This document shows, piece after piece, positions 1 to 10,285 of a stretch of DNA of 64,000 nt. The notes beneath the pieces are model-generated. The model worked only from the letters and a program-made list of their open reading frames with translations, did no database searches and had not been told where the DNA came from. Source of the stretch: CAVYVZ01 sp963772065 (GTDB taxonomy: Bacteria; Acidobacteriota; Vicinamibacteria; Vicinamibacterales; UBA2999); contig CAVYVZ010000004.1 of the NCBI GenBank assembly GCA_963772065.1, forward strand, positions 310,001-374,000, in the 5' to 3' direction. A program made the position numbers and the translations under genes. Within the stretch, counting starts at the first letter, position 1. Each line of letters starts with the position of its first letter.

Positions 1-702
1 CACGCTGGCGACGACGAGCGTGAGCGTGACGGCGGCCGCCGCGAGCCAGTGCTCTCTCCGCGAACGGTCGAACACTTCGAGCACGGCCAGGGTGGCGAGG
101 AGCAGCGGCTCCTTGAAGTTCGAGAAGTACCCGGTGAACCCGAGCCCAACCTCGCACGCCAGGAGCACGAGGATATAGCCCCCCTGGATGCGCGGCTGCG
201 TGAGCCTTCGCAGGATCAGAAAGACGAGGCCGAGGTGCGCGAACGCGATCGCCAGGATGGCCTGCGTCAGCGCGGGAAACCGCCACGCCAGCTCGTGAAG
301 GACGCCCGTGACGACCAGCGTGACCGCATACGCGATCAGCAGCATTTTCAGACCGACCACTTCTTCGGGGGCGAAGTCGGGTCGTGGCATGCGGCTGCGA
401 ACGACGCGGATGCCTGCCCAGAGTCCAATCGTGAGCGCCACGACACACCCAAGCCCGAGCAGGACCATCGGCTGATAGTCGCTGCCCTCGATCGCCGGCA
501 GCGTGCGGCCGGTCAGGCCGGTATAGAAAATTCCTCCCGTGACCTGCAGCCACTGCGTCGTGATGGCCAGCGCGAGCACGGGCGGCCCTTCGTCTGCCTT
601 GAGCAGCGCCCAGATGAGGAAGAGAACGGCGAGCGACAGGCCGGCGAGCCACTGGCCGCACACGTACATCGCGACGACGACGAGCGCGGCCCTAATCGCC
701 AT
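1..702 (-). CDS. Polytopic membrane protein of the polysaccharide cluster (C-terminus cut by window edge)
   Basis: The 234 readable codons start at an ATG that overlaps the end of the upstream glycosyltransferase gene by 11 bases (stop TAG at 692-694), which suggests translational coupling. At least five strongly hydrophobic segments are visible, for example around residues 5-35, 80-98, 120-135, 145-165 and 175-195. As the last visible gene of a polysaccharide operon it could be an O-antigen ligase/polymerase-type protein. I see no diagnostic motif in this half, so the role is inferred from topology and neighbours. It was not picked up by simple start-stop calling because its stop lies beyond the left edge. 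Confidence 0.7.
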   Translation of the reverse strand, partial: MAIRAALVVVAMYVCGQWLAGLSLAVLFLIWALLKADEGPPVLALAITTQWLQVTGGIFYTGLTGRTLPAIEGSDYQPMVLLGLGCVVALTIGLWAGIRVVRSRMPRPDFAPEEVVGLKMLLIAYAVTLVVTGVLHELAWRFPALTQAILAIAFAHLGLVFLILRRLTQPRIQGGYILVLLACEVGLGFTGYFSNFKEPLLLATLAVLEVFDRSRREHWLAAAAVTLTLVVASV

Positions 703-1904
703 GACTGGGTACAACCTCCGGCAGCGGGTGGCGACGGTTCACGTCGGCAGCGGGCATCCGCAGGACGGCGAGCCATTGCTCGAGGAATCGCTCACGCGTG
801 TAGCGCGCCGAGGATGCATGCGCGCGGCGGCCGGCTTCCATCAGCCGATGCCGATCCACCAGGAAGAACTCGAGGCCCTCGACAAGCGCCGCAACCGAAT
901 CATCGGCGCACACGAACCCATCCTCCTCGTGCGCGATGAGCTCCGGGAGCGCGCCGGACGGTGTCACGACGGACGGGAGGCCTGCGGCTTTGGCCTCCAC
1001 GGTCACGATGCCGAAGCCCTCACGTATCGCGATGGTCGACGGAAAGCAATGAATCGACGCGCCGGCGAGCAACGCTGGAACGTCTTCGCGCTCTCCCAGA
1101 AACCTGACGCGACCTATCAGATCGGGCTGGGCCGCGCGTTCAAGCAGGCGTGCGGCGTAGCCCTTCCATGCCTCCGGTTCCCACCGAGTGGTGTCGCCGA
1201 CGATGTCGAGGCCGACGTCATGCCCCCGCCGGACGAGAATGCCGACCGCGTCGAGCAGTCGATCGCATCCTTTCGGCGGAATCAACTGCCCGACGTAGAT
1301 GATTCGGCCGTCTTGCCTGAGCGGCGGGACCGGCGCCTGGATGGTCCGACGCGGCGGCGGGGGGACGCCGATGATTCGCATTTTCGCAGCGGGAACGCCG
1401 CTGGCGGCCAGGGCCGCCGCGGTGAACTTCGAGTTGGCGACGAACTCGGTGACCACGGGGCTGACGAGCCGCCGCCACAGGAAACGGAACAACGGCAGTT
1501 GCTCCGGCGCATTCCCGAGCCGGGCGATCACCGCGACGCCGAGAAGGCGCAGGAGCGCCAGCGCGGGAAGGTTGTACAACGCTCCGCCGAGGTCGGGAAC
1601 GAGGACGTGCGTGGCGCGCCGCGTCCGCGCCTCGCGCACGAGCACGACGCTCACGCGGGCGACCTCCCATGCAAGGCGCGCTGCCTGCCGTACCGAAATC
1701 CCCCGCCACTTCAACGGCACGTCGTAGTGACCGGGCGCCCAGGTTGCGCCGATTGACACCGCTAGATTCCGCGATCTGCGAACTGCCCCACGAGTTCAGG
1801 ACGCAATGAATCGACGCACCACGCCCGCCCACTCCGTCGAGCAGCTCGAACGTGCTCCGCTCCATGCCGTACACGCTGACCATGGCGCCGCAGCACGCCA
1901 CCAC
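692..1904 (-). CDS. GT4-family glycosyltransferase (one frameshift)
   Basis: This is a retaining GT-B glycosyltransferase that probably adds one sugar to the surface polysaccharide. The N-terminal acceptor domain begins near a GTG at 1904, and the signature VSVYGMERSTFELL is readable there. The C-terminal donor domain has the EX7E motif (EGFGIVTVE) and IIYVGQLIPPKG. The two halves are in different frames: an extra T near 1766 (reading GAA-T-CTA) separates SSQIAE from LAVSIGATW, which would otherwise be contiguous. No stop separates it from the upstream glycosyltransferase, so as assembled the two run together. A single-base consensus error is the simplest explanation. Confidence 0.75.
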
Positions 1905-3124
1905 GTTGGTGCGCCCGACGGGCAGCGCGCGCCGTGCGAGGACGCGCCGCGCCAGGATGGCAAGTCCCTCGGCGGCGGACGCGAAGGTGTGGCTGGCGAC
2001 CTGTGTGTGGCACCGCGACGCAAAGTCTTCCCCGGCCGCGAGCCGGTCGCGTACCCGTGCGAGGGCTCCGGCCATCCCGTCGACGTCTCCCACGGGCACC
2101 GCGTAGCCGGTTTCACCCTCGACGATGAGGTCGGGAGCGCTGGCGACGCCGGTGCTGACGACGCATGGGACACCGGATGCGAGCGACTCGTTGATGACCA
2201 GGCCCCAGCTCTCGCGGGCGCTCGGCATCAGCAGGCAATCCGCGGCCGCGAAGGCCGACGGCAGTTCCGTCTGGTTCAGAAACCCTGCGAATGCCACGCG
2301 CACGCCGAGCCGCTGCGCTTCGGCGCGGGCCGCTTCGCGCAACGCACCGTCGCCCGCCATCATGAGCACGGCCCCTGGGCCCAGGCGCGCGACGGCCCTG
2401 ACGGCATCGAGCGGCCGCTTCACATCCTGGAACTTCCCCGCAAAGAGCACCACGAAATCGACCGCCGTCGCTCCGATCGCCTGCCGCGCCGCCGTTCGCC
2501 CGCCGTCCGCCCGCAGCCGCGAGGCGGCCGTCGCAAATCGCTCGTTGTCGACACAGTGAGGCGAGCGCGCGATGAGCGGCTCCGGAATGCCGAACGAGCG
2601 GAGAGTACCGATTCGCGTGCGTGCCGACGCTCAGGTATCCATCGAAGCGGCGCAGCATCGATCGCGTCCTGAGGCTCCACAGCGGACGCACGACCCCTCG
2701 CGGTCCACTGAAGAGCGTTGAATCACCTCGATACAACACCGGAACCCCGAGCCGCCGGCAGGCGCGCAGTGCGCGGACTTGCATGACCGAGTGCCAGCCG
2801 GGCACGAGCACCACGTCCGGTCGCGTGGCGCGAATGCGCTCCTCGACGTCAGGCACGTCGACGCCATGGAAATCGTCGCTCGCGAACGACTTCCCTTTCG
2901 CATCGCCGCACACCTCGAACCGGTAGCCGTCGGTGAGCGGAAGGTCCCACTCGAAGGCGGCGCCGAATCCGGCGCCCTGCTGCTCGCGATCGGGCAACGC
3001 ACCGTAGAGGACCGTCAGATCCAGGTCCGGCCGGTGCGTCGCGAGATGACGGAACCACGGCGAGATGTGACTGCGCGGGGTGGGTCATGACCGCCGTGAG
3101 ACGAAGCGTCCGCGTCACCGGCAC
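1905..3124 (-). pseudogene. GT4-family glycosyltransferase, two frameshifts and no stop of its own
   Basis: The pieces of one glycosyltransferase are spread over frames. The N-terminus is LRLTAVMTHPAQ (GTG start at 3124, overlapping the previous stop by 10 bases). The acceptor domain runs to GYLSVGTHANRY, and the donor domain carries VLFAGKFQDVKRP and the EX7E motif ESWGLVINE. The breaks lie near 3070 (CAG-TCAC-ATC, where CAG-TAC-ATC would restore frame) and at 2604, an extra T directly beside GTAC at 2605-2608. The frame stays open into the next gene, so a stop has been lost or the two are fused. Either a decayed gene or, more likely given the GTAC context, consensus indels. Confidence 0.7.
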
Positions 3125-4460
3125 GCCCCCACGCAGAGCGCCACGCGGCCGGCGACGGGCGCGGCCACGGAATCAAGGACCCCGGCCAGGCGCCCGGTCA
3201 GCGCACGTGCGGACCAAGCCTGTAGACGTGCGTCCGTCGGCATTGGTTGAGTAGCCGCATCGGCATCCACGAGCTCGGCGAACGCGGCCGCGATGGCGTC
3301 GACCTGCCCTGAGAGCGGCGCACCATCGTCGAACGCAAAGACGCGGGCGTTCACCGAAGGCAGACGAAGCACGTCGAGCACACTGCTCGCGCGGTGATAG
3401 AAGGCCATGATCGGCCTGCGAGCCAGGAGAGCCGGAAACACTTTGCTGGGTGTGTAGTGCGGCTCGCTGCTTCCGAGCAGCAGCAACGCGTGGGCCCGCG
3501 TCTGCACATTGAGCGCATCGAGATAGTCGAGCCGCTCCGGTGCCTCGGTGACGATGTCATCGACCTTCGCCAGACGCGCCTCCGCCAGCACGCGCGGCTC
3601 CACCGCCGACACGCGCTGATTGCTGGTTCCGACGAAGTGAATACGAAGTCGAGCGTACGCGCGGGGCGCGCGGTCCCGCAGCCGCGCCAGCGCGCCCAGC
3701 ACCACTCGAAGCACATCGAAGCCTTTCGGCAGCACCGTGCCGACGTAGCAGACGTGGACGTGGCCATCCTGCTCGTCGAACCATGCGTTGGACCGCGGCG
3801 CGCGCCGCAGTGCCTCGAGGTCGCGCTCGTCGAACCCGAGCGGAATGGCCGCGCACGCGCGCGGTCGCGCGTCCGGGATCGGGCGAGCACATCCTCGTAC
3901 GTGCGCGCGGAAACGGCGGTGATGGCGTCCGCGTGGCGGACGACGTGTGGCTCGAGCCGCTGCGCGAGCGCGCGCGTGATGCGGCTTCGCGCGTCCGCCG
4001 TGCCGTTGGGCCCGGAGCCGACATCGAGGCCCCACGCACTCACCCACGGATCCTGATAGTCCAGCACGAACGGTACGTTGTGGCGCCGCTTCAGCATCGG
4101 CCCGAGCAGCGCCGGGTAGGTCGGATAGATCGTGATGAACAGCGCGTCGAATGGCGCCGCCGCCATCAGCCGGCCGCACTCCCGCCGCAGACCGGTGTAC
4201 GCGCGAAGACCCAGGTCCCCAATGCCGACGCGGCGGGTCACCGCCGCACTCCACGCGCGCGTGCGCACCACGCGGACGGTTGCGGGGACCAGGCGCGCCA
4301 GATCGGGATCCAGGCGTCCCTCATACCCGGACGGATCGACCGAGACGACCGTCGGATCCCAACCGAACTCGGCGAGGTACGAGGCCAACAAGCGGACGCG
4401 ATGCGTCCCGGCGCTCGTGTCCGGCGGAAAGTGCGGAGAGATCATCAGAACGCGGCGCAT
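3115..4460 (-). CDS. GT4-family glycosyltransferase (one frameshift)
   Basis: This is a GT-B glycosyltransferase with the N-terminal signature LMISPHFPPDTSAGTHRVR and a donor-domain segment HYTPSKVFPALLARRPIMAF, typical of GT4 enzymes that bind NDP-sugar. It starts at the ATG at 4460 and ends at 3115. The first ~190 residues and the rest are in different frames. The break is near 3890, where TYEDVLAR should continue into IPDARPRACAAIPLGFDERD; one missing base in CCGATCC restores it. It overlaps the start of the downstream glycosyltransferase by 10 bases, as usual in this operon. Confidence 0.75.
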
Positions 4461-4466
4461 CGCTCT

Positions 4467-5504
4467 CTAGGCAGCCAGTTCCGTGTACAACCGCTCGTAC
4501 TCGTCGACGATGGCGTCGTGTCCAAACCTCTGTTCGGCATCCGCCCGCACCGCGGCGCGATCGATGCGGTCGAGCCGAGCCACCGCCGCCGCGGCCTCGT
4601 CGACGTTCCGGCATCGAAACCCGTTCGTTCCTTCGGCGATCACCTCGGGAACGCTTCCCCGCGAGAAGCCGATGACCGGCGTCCCACAGGCGAGCGCCTC
4701 GGCCATCACGATGCCAAAGGGCTCGTCCCATTCGATGGGCATCAGGAGCGCCGCCGCCGCGCCGAGCAGCTCGTTCTTCTGCCCATCGTCTACAGGTCCG
4801 ATGTATCGCACCCGGTCGCCGTCGACGTGCGGCGCGATCTCACGCTCGTAGAAATGCGCATCCGGTCCGTCGGCCACGACGTTGCCGGCGATGACGAGCC
4901 GCCGATCCGCGCGCCGCGCGATCTCGATGGCATGGTGTGGGCCCTTGATGCGCTCGATACGGCCGAGGAACACGAGCGGCGCATCGTCAGGCACGTGCGC
5001 AACGAGCGTGTACTGCGTCATGTCGACGCCATTGAAAACGGTCCGCCACGCCGCGTCGCCGCCGCGGGCCCGCTCGCCGGCATACAGGCTGGTCGAGCAG
5101 CCGGTGAAGAGGATGCTGCCGCGCGCCACTCGCGCCGCTCGACGGACGCCATTCCACGGAATCGCGCGCTGATAACTCTGGATCTTCGGTAGTCGCAGTG
5201 GCAGCACCGGCGCAAGAGCCGCAAGCCGGCCGAAGCTGTGCACCACGTCGATCGAACGTCGCAGCGCCCAGAGTCCCGTGCCCACCTGCGCGAGCTCGCG
5301 GAACCGGGCTCCCGGCGTCGTGTGCGGCGGCACGCCGTACGCGCGAAGGGCCGCGGTGGTGTCGCTGTCCGGGTGCGCGAACAGCGTGACGCGATGTCCG
5401 CGCGCGGCGAGCCCGCGCACGAGCAGGTCGATCACGCGTTCGATCCCGCCGTACAGCCGGGGCGGTACGGGCAGGTAGGGATCCGCGGTGATCGCGATGT
5501 GCAT
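4467..5504 (-). CDS. GT4-family glycosyltransferase
   Basis: Intact 345-residue GT-B glycosyltransferase, the usual length for the family. The N-terminus ITADPYLPVPPRLYGGIERV is characteristic of a GT4 subgroup. The donor domain shows FNGVDMTQY, VFLGRIERIKGPHHAI and the EX7E nucleotide-sugar motif EPFGIVMAE. It probably works at the cytoplasmic face of the membrane and transfers a sugar onto the lipid-linked repeat of the cluster. It lies 5 bases after the upstream reading frame, inside the same minus-strand operon. The sugar specificity cannot be read from sequence. Confidence 0.85.
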   Translation of the reverse strand: MHIAITADPYLPVPPRLYGGIERVIDLLVRGLAARGHRVTLFAHPDSDTTAALRAYGVPPHTTPGARFRELAQVGTGLWALRRSIDVVHSFGRLAALAPVLPLRLPKIQSYQRAIPWNGVRRAARVARGSILFTGCSTSLYAGERARGGDAAWRTVFNGVDMTQYTLVAHVPDDAPLVFLGRIERIKGPHHAIEIARRADRRLVIAGNVVADGPDAHFYEREIAPHVDGDRVRYIGPVDDGQKNELLGAAAALLMPIEWDEPFGIVMAEALACGTPVIGFSRGSVPEVIAEGTNGFRCRNVDEAAAAVARLDRIDRAAVRADAEQRFGHDAIVDEYERLYTELAA

Positions 5505-5509
5505 GTTGG

Positions 5510-6746
5510 TTACGCGGCCGCGCGAACCGCGGCGAGCAGCGCGTCACGTTCGAGCGGATGGTCCCATCGCCACCGCGTGCAGGCGGCCTGCCACGATGCG
5601 TGCCTCGCGCGCTGCAGCGCAGCGCGGTCGTCGTGCCATCGGGTCAGACCAGCCGCGAGCGCCTCGATATGGCCAGGCTCGTACGACGACCGGCGTCGTC
5701 TCCGAGATCGTCCACCAGCACGCGCTGGCCGGGCGTGCTCGTCAACACCAATGCGAGCCCGGCGAGCGGGTACGTCAGGGCCTTGTTCGTCAGGCAGAGG
5801 GCCCGGTTGAGCGTGTGGCCCGTCTCGAGCGCCAATCCCGACGTCGAATCCGCGGCATGCGGTCACCATCGCATCGGGGTCGCTCACGCGTGGTGCACCA
5901 ACCGAAGGCGCGGAGCCACCGCGCGACAGAGCGTCACGAGATCCGCCGCGTAGCGTGGAACGAAACCCCGCGCACGTGCAGCTCCGCGGGAATATCCGCC
6001 GCGCTGAGGGCACGAATCACTTCTTTCAGGCCGCGCCCTGGACCGATCGTTTGACCGAACCAGTAGAGGCGCAGCGGACCGTCCCGGCGCGCGCCGGTTG
6101 GCGCTCCGGCAGGGGGAAGACGTTGTTGATCGTGAGACGGCGACACGCCGAAGCGTCGTTCGCACGCGTCGGCCGATGGCGGCGCTTCCCGCTGTGATGA
6201 ACGCCGCCTGGCTGATGGCATCTTCCATGATCGTCACCGCCAGGCTCGTCGCGCCGAGTGGCTCCGATCCCGCGCTCTGCTCCGCGCAGTGGAAGTCCTC
6301 GAAGTCAACGGCGCACGGCGTGCCGCTTCGACGTGCACGCCTCGGACACCGCGGCCACGGCGCCGCTGGTGCCGCCATAGATGAAGTCCTGCGGCTCGCG
6401 GAGAATCGCGCGGACGAGCTCCGCATGTACCCGCGAGAAGGCCCGAGCCGCGACGCACGTGCGTCCGGACATTCCCGGGATCCGTGCCACGGCCTCGGCG
6501 ATGCGGCCACGGGCTCCCGTGTGGAACCAGCGCCACGGCGCCCCGGCGCGGTCTGTACGGAATACGGTGCCACCGCCATCCGCGACGTGCCTGGAGCCGT
6601 CGATCGGCTTCGGCGGCCCACGGTGTCTGGCTCGTGCTGATCACGCGCACGCGGTACCCGGCGTCCTGCAGGGTGTCCGCGGCCTTCAGCATGCGCGGGC
6701 AGGTCGCGAGATGGCCGGACGTGACGACCGTAATCCGCTTCTTCAT
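5510..6746 (-). pseudogene. GT4-like glycosyltransferase broken by many indels
   Basis: The start is secure: ATG at 6746 overlaps the upstream TGA as ATGA, and MKKRITVVTSGHLATCPRML is a normal opening. The protein then jumps frame repeatedly. Recognisable pieces in order are ARIPGMSGRTC and DFIYGGTSGAVAAVSEA, then VDFEDFHCAEQSAGSEPLGA, LYWFGQTIGPGRGLKEVIRA, ALETGHTLNRALCLTNKA and YEPGHIEALAAGL, ending at a TAA at 5510. I count about eight or nine indels, the first beside GTAC at 6555-6558. This is far more than in any neighbour, so it could be a real pseudogene or a badly called stretch of the consensus. Confidence 0.65.
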
Positions 6747-8093
6747 CGGCAGACGGCCGGCGTGCCGGCGTACATCTCGAGGTACCTGCTGCACGACGTC
6801 ATCCATCGTGCGGACGTCAGGCAGGTTCCGGCGCCAGACGTCGATCGTTCCTGCAGGGTTGTTCGCGATACGGGCGATCGCGCGGCCGAGCGCGGCCGAA
6901 TCATTCGGCGGCACGAGGCACCCGTTGACGCCATCCTCGAGGAGCTCCGCCAACGCCCCCATCCGCGTTCCGAGCACAGGTGTGCCCACCGCCATCGCTT
7001 CCAGCGCCACGGTGGGTCCTCCCTCGAGCGTTCGCGACGGACAGCACAGCAAGTCGATGTCGCGGAGGTACTCGAAGATTTGGTCCGGTCTGATGGGGTC
7101 GCCGAATCTGACCCAGGCATCGGGGCCGACGATGGCTTTGAGCTCGTTGGTCACGGCAAGCTCGTGCAGGTTGCTGATCGGCCCGCGGAATTCGACGTGC
7201 ACCGGTGCGTCGGTCGGCAAGGTGCGCACGGCCCGCGCGAGGTCGTGGACGCCCTTGATCGACTCGAACCGGCCCACGTAGGCCACCGTGAGGTGTTTCC
7301 GCGCTCGTGCGCGAGGCAGCTCGCGAAGCTGTGTCAGCTGCGCCGCATCGCCGCGCATCCCGAGCCGGTTGAGCACGACCGGAACCCCATTGCCGTCATT
7401 GCTGGCGACGATCCGGTGGGCGGCCTCGGTGAGCACCACGAACGCGTCGACGTCTCGCAGCATCTGCCGTTGCATCTCCTGATTCCGCACGATGAGATCG
7501 GGCATGCCCAGCAACGTTCCCAGCTTGCCGGGCATGCGCCGCGCGAGCGCGGAGGCCGCCGGCGGGATCAGGCCGATCGTGTCGGCGAGCGGCCGCGGGA
7601 CGCCGCGATGCTGCAGCGCGCACGCGGCGCACTTCGCCGCCGAGACGCGACCGTCGCACGGCTGGCGGCCCCACTGCATCAGCGTGCCGCGCTGGCAGAG
7701 GAATCCAAGGCTGCCGGAGTGCGTCGTCACGAAGACGCGCGCGCCCGCGGCGCGCGCAGCCCGGATCTCGTGCGGCCCGACGCCGGTCACGAACGTATGC
7801 ACGTGCACCACGTCAGGGCGGTGATGCTGCAGCCACGCGTGAAATCGCTCCGAACCCCGAGCCGCCCTGACGTGCTGTGCTTCGTCTCGCGTCGGCGCGG
7901 CAGGCACGGGATACCGGTACACCGACAGCCCTTCGAATGGGTACGCGCGCTCGGTGGCCGAGTGGGGATCCGGGGCCGCTACGAGGACCTGATGCCCTAT
8001 CGCGCGGAGCCGCGAGGCGACGGCCGAGACGTACGTCTCGGTTCCACCCAGTGAATCGGGGAAGTACCACCCGCAGACGTGAACGATCTTCAT
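6743..8093 (-). CDS. GT4-family glycosyltransferase (frameshift near its 3' end)
   Basis: This ~450-residue GT-B glycosyltransferase opens with VHVCGWYFPDSLGGTETYV, the glycine-rich loop of GT4 enzymes. It has a four-Cys stretch (CQRG...CDG...CAAC) around residues 140-170, common in this subgroup, and the donor motif EGGPTVALE. It should end QQYLEMYAGTPAVCR with a TGA at 6743 that overlaps the next ATG. As assembled, an extra base beside GTAC (6782-6785) pushes the frame past that stop and fuses it to the next gene. Correcting that one base restores the ATGA junction used throughout the operon. Confidence 0.8.
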
Positions 8094-8106
8094 CCGCTGT
8101 GGCGCC

Positions 8107-9088
8107 TCAACGCGCCACCGCCCCTTCGTCCCTGGAGGGCGCGACCGCAGCGGGCATCGCGTACTCCCCTGCCTCGTTTAGCGGCGTGCCTGCAATCGCG
8201 CGGCGCCGCGGCGGCCGCAAGTATCGCAACCAATCGGCCGGCGTCAGACCCGCCGTCCATATCCGCATGAACCCGAGCTTCGCGCGCCGTCCGCGGGCGT
8301 TGCGCCACGCCTCGCGCGCCGTCACGTACGCGTGATTCGCCTTGGCGATCTCACGCTCGGAGGGTTCGAGCGGACACGACACGGCGTTCAGCGCCGCCCA
8401 GGTCTGACGGGACAGGACGAGTGAGTCGCGGTCGACGCGCTCGCTTTGCAGTTCCTGGCCAGGATGAATTCGGTACCAGAACAGATCGCCCGACACGAGC
8501 ACGATCGAGACGCGCGCGCACGCGTGCAGCCAGAAGAGATAGTCCGAAAACACGCCGTGATCGGTGAATCCGCCGAGCGACTGGAAGACATCTGTCCGAA
8601 AGAGAGCGCACGCCGGGCCCCCCATGAACAGGCCGTGTCCAAGAAACTCGCGCTGGTAGCTGAGACGAGGCGTCAGCAGCATCGGGCAGGGTCCTCCCGA
8701 CCAGCACTTACTTCCGGTCAGGGCAAAGCCGGCGCCTGGGTACGCCTTGAGACCCGCGAGCAGGGTCGCCAGGCAGTGTGGGTACATCACGTCGTCGGAA
8801 TCGTGGTACTTGACGTACTGGCCGCGGGTGAACCGAGCCGCGTGGTTGCGGTTCGGGAACTGCCCGAGGTTCTGTTCGTTGACGAGCACGCGGATCCGCG
8901 GATCGCGCTTCTCGGTACGCGCGTGCGAGCGCGACCGTTGCATCCGAGGACGCATCGTCGACGATGACGAGCTCGAAGTCCTCGAACGTCTGCGCCAGCA
9001 CGCTCTCGATGGCAGCCGCGACATAGCGTTCCCGGTTGAAGGTCGTCATCAGCACCGAGATCAGCGGACGGTCGGAACGGCTCGACAT
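8107..9088 (-). CDS. GT2-family glycosyltransferase (one frameshift)
   Basis: Inverting GT-A glycosyltransferase. The N-terminus LISVLMTTFNRERYVAAAI and VIVDDASSDAT are standard for family 2, and YHDSDDVMYP supplies the metal-binding DxD-like motif. The first ~60 residues lie in one frame and the rest in another. The break is an extra C directly beside GTAC at 8915-8918, where ALARAY should run into EKRDPRIRVLVNEQNLG. Otherwise complete, ending at 8107, 13 bases before the next gene. It probably adds a beta-linked sugar in polysaccharide assembly. Confidence 0.8.
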
Positions 9089-9091
9089 CGG

Positions 9092-10285
9092 TTACACCGG
9101 TTGTCCGGCGCTGCGCCGCATGATGGTCCGCATGATTCGCACGGCGGTATTCGGTATCCAGGCCCGATCGAGGCGGCTGCCATAGGGAAGCCGCGCCGCC
9201 GCGGACCGCGGCCTGCGGAGGTCGTGATGGCGCGCGAAGAGCCGCTGGTAGTCGCGCACGCGATCGCGGATGTCGTAATCGCGTCGCGCGCGCGCGCAGG
9301 ATGCGGCGCTGGCCGCCTCGAGCCGCGCCCGATCCAGATGAAGCGCGCGAATGGCATTGGCAAAACCGGCGACATCCCCGACCGCGGGCGTGAAGCCGTG
9401 GACCCCATCGTCCACGAGCTCGCGAACGCCGCTCTCGAGATTGCTGACCACCGGCACGAGGCCAACCGCCATGGCTTCGAGGAGTGAAACCGGAAAGCCT
9501 TCGGCGCGGGTGGGCAGGACGAAGACGTCATGGTCGGCCGCGATCTCGAGCACGCGCGCCTGGGGTTGCGCGCCGAGGAGACGCACGTGCGCCGCAGCGC
9601 CCCACCGCTCGCGCATGTCCGCCGCGCAGGGGCCGGCGCCGACAATCGTCCATGTCACCGCAACGCCCGCCGCGCGCAGCACGGCGTCGATGGCCGGCAG
9701 ATCGAACACGCCTTTCTGCTCGTCGAGACGTCCCACAAAGAGCAGCCGAAGCGCTCCGGAGGATCCGGCACGCATGCGCGCTGGAAGAGGGATTCCGTAC
9801 GGTTGATGGAGGATCGACTCGGCACGATGCGGCAGTCGTGCACGCAGCTTGTTCTGAATCACGCGGCCGACGCAGATGAACACGTCGACGACATCGTCAT
9901 GACGCGCGGCGAGGTCGTAGTAGTAGTCGTAGTCCCCGTGCACCATCATCATGACCGTGCGACCGAGATCGACGGCCGATGCCACCGCCAGCTCGAGCAG
10001 ATCGTTCGTCAGGAGGACGCCGTCGCCGGCCGGCAGCGCCTGCTGCACACGGCGGATGACAGCGTGGAGGTTCTCGACGGGAAGCCGATACTCCACGACG
10101 CGGTCCGAGTCGGCAGCCAGGCGCTCCGCCGATCGCGTATCAACCGACAGATGGTTGTGCGTGCGGATCGCGTGATAGGCGAATGCGTCGGGCTCACGGT
10201 GGGCGAGCAGATTCGACATCACGCTCAGCACGCCGCCCATCTTGTCGGGCAGCACCATGACGACCGATGCGCGGTGTGCGTTCAT
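9092..10285 (-). CDS. GT4-family glycosyltransferase
   Basis: Intact 397-residue GT-B glycosyltransferase. The start chosen is the ATG at 10285, which forms an ATGA overlap with the FkbM gene upstream; the frame is open further 5' but that part is antisense noise. It reads VVMVLPDKMGGVLSVMSNLL at the N-terminus, then LLFVGRLDEQKGVFDLPAID and the EX7E motif EGFPVSLLE in the donor domain. A role in building the surface polysaccharide is inferred from the operon. Confidence 0.85.
   Translation of the reverse strand: MNAHRASVVMVLPDKMGGVLSVMSNLLAHREPDAFAYHAIRTHNHLSVDTRSAERLAADSDRVVEYRLPVENLHAVIRRVQQALPAGDGVLLTNDLLELAVASAVDLGRTVMMMVHGDYDYYYDLAARHDDVVDVFICVGRVIQNKLRARLPHRAESILHQPYGIPLPARMRAGSSGALRLLFVGRLDEQKGVFDLPAIDAVLRAAGVAVTWTIVGAGPCAADMRERWGAAAHVRLLGAQPQARVLEIAADHDVFVLPTRAEGFPVSLLEAMAVGLVPVVSNLESGVRELVDDGVHGFTPAVGDVAGFANAIRALHLDRARLEAASAASCARARRDYDIRDRVRDYQRLFARHHDLRRPRSAAARLPYGSRLDRAWIPNTAVRIMRTIMRRSAGQPV

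Noticed and set aside
49..1756. Long plus-strand reading frames across the polysaccharide region
   Set aside because: They are Arg/His-rich antisense shadows of real minus-strand glycosyltransferase genes and have no recognisable domains.
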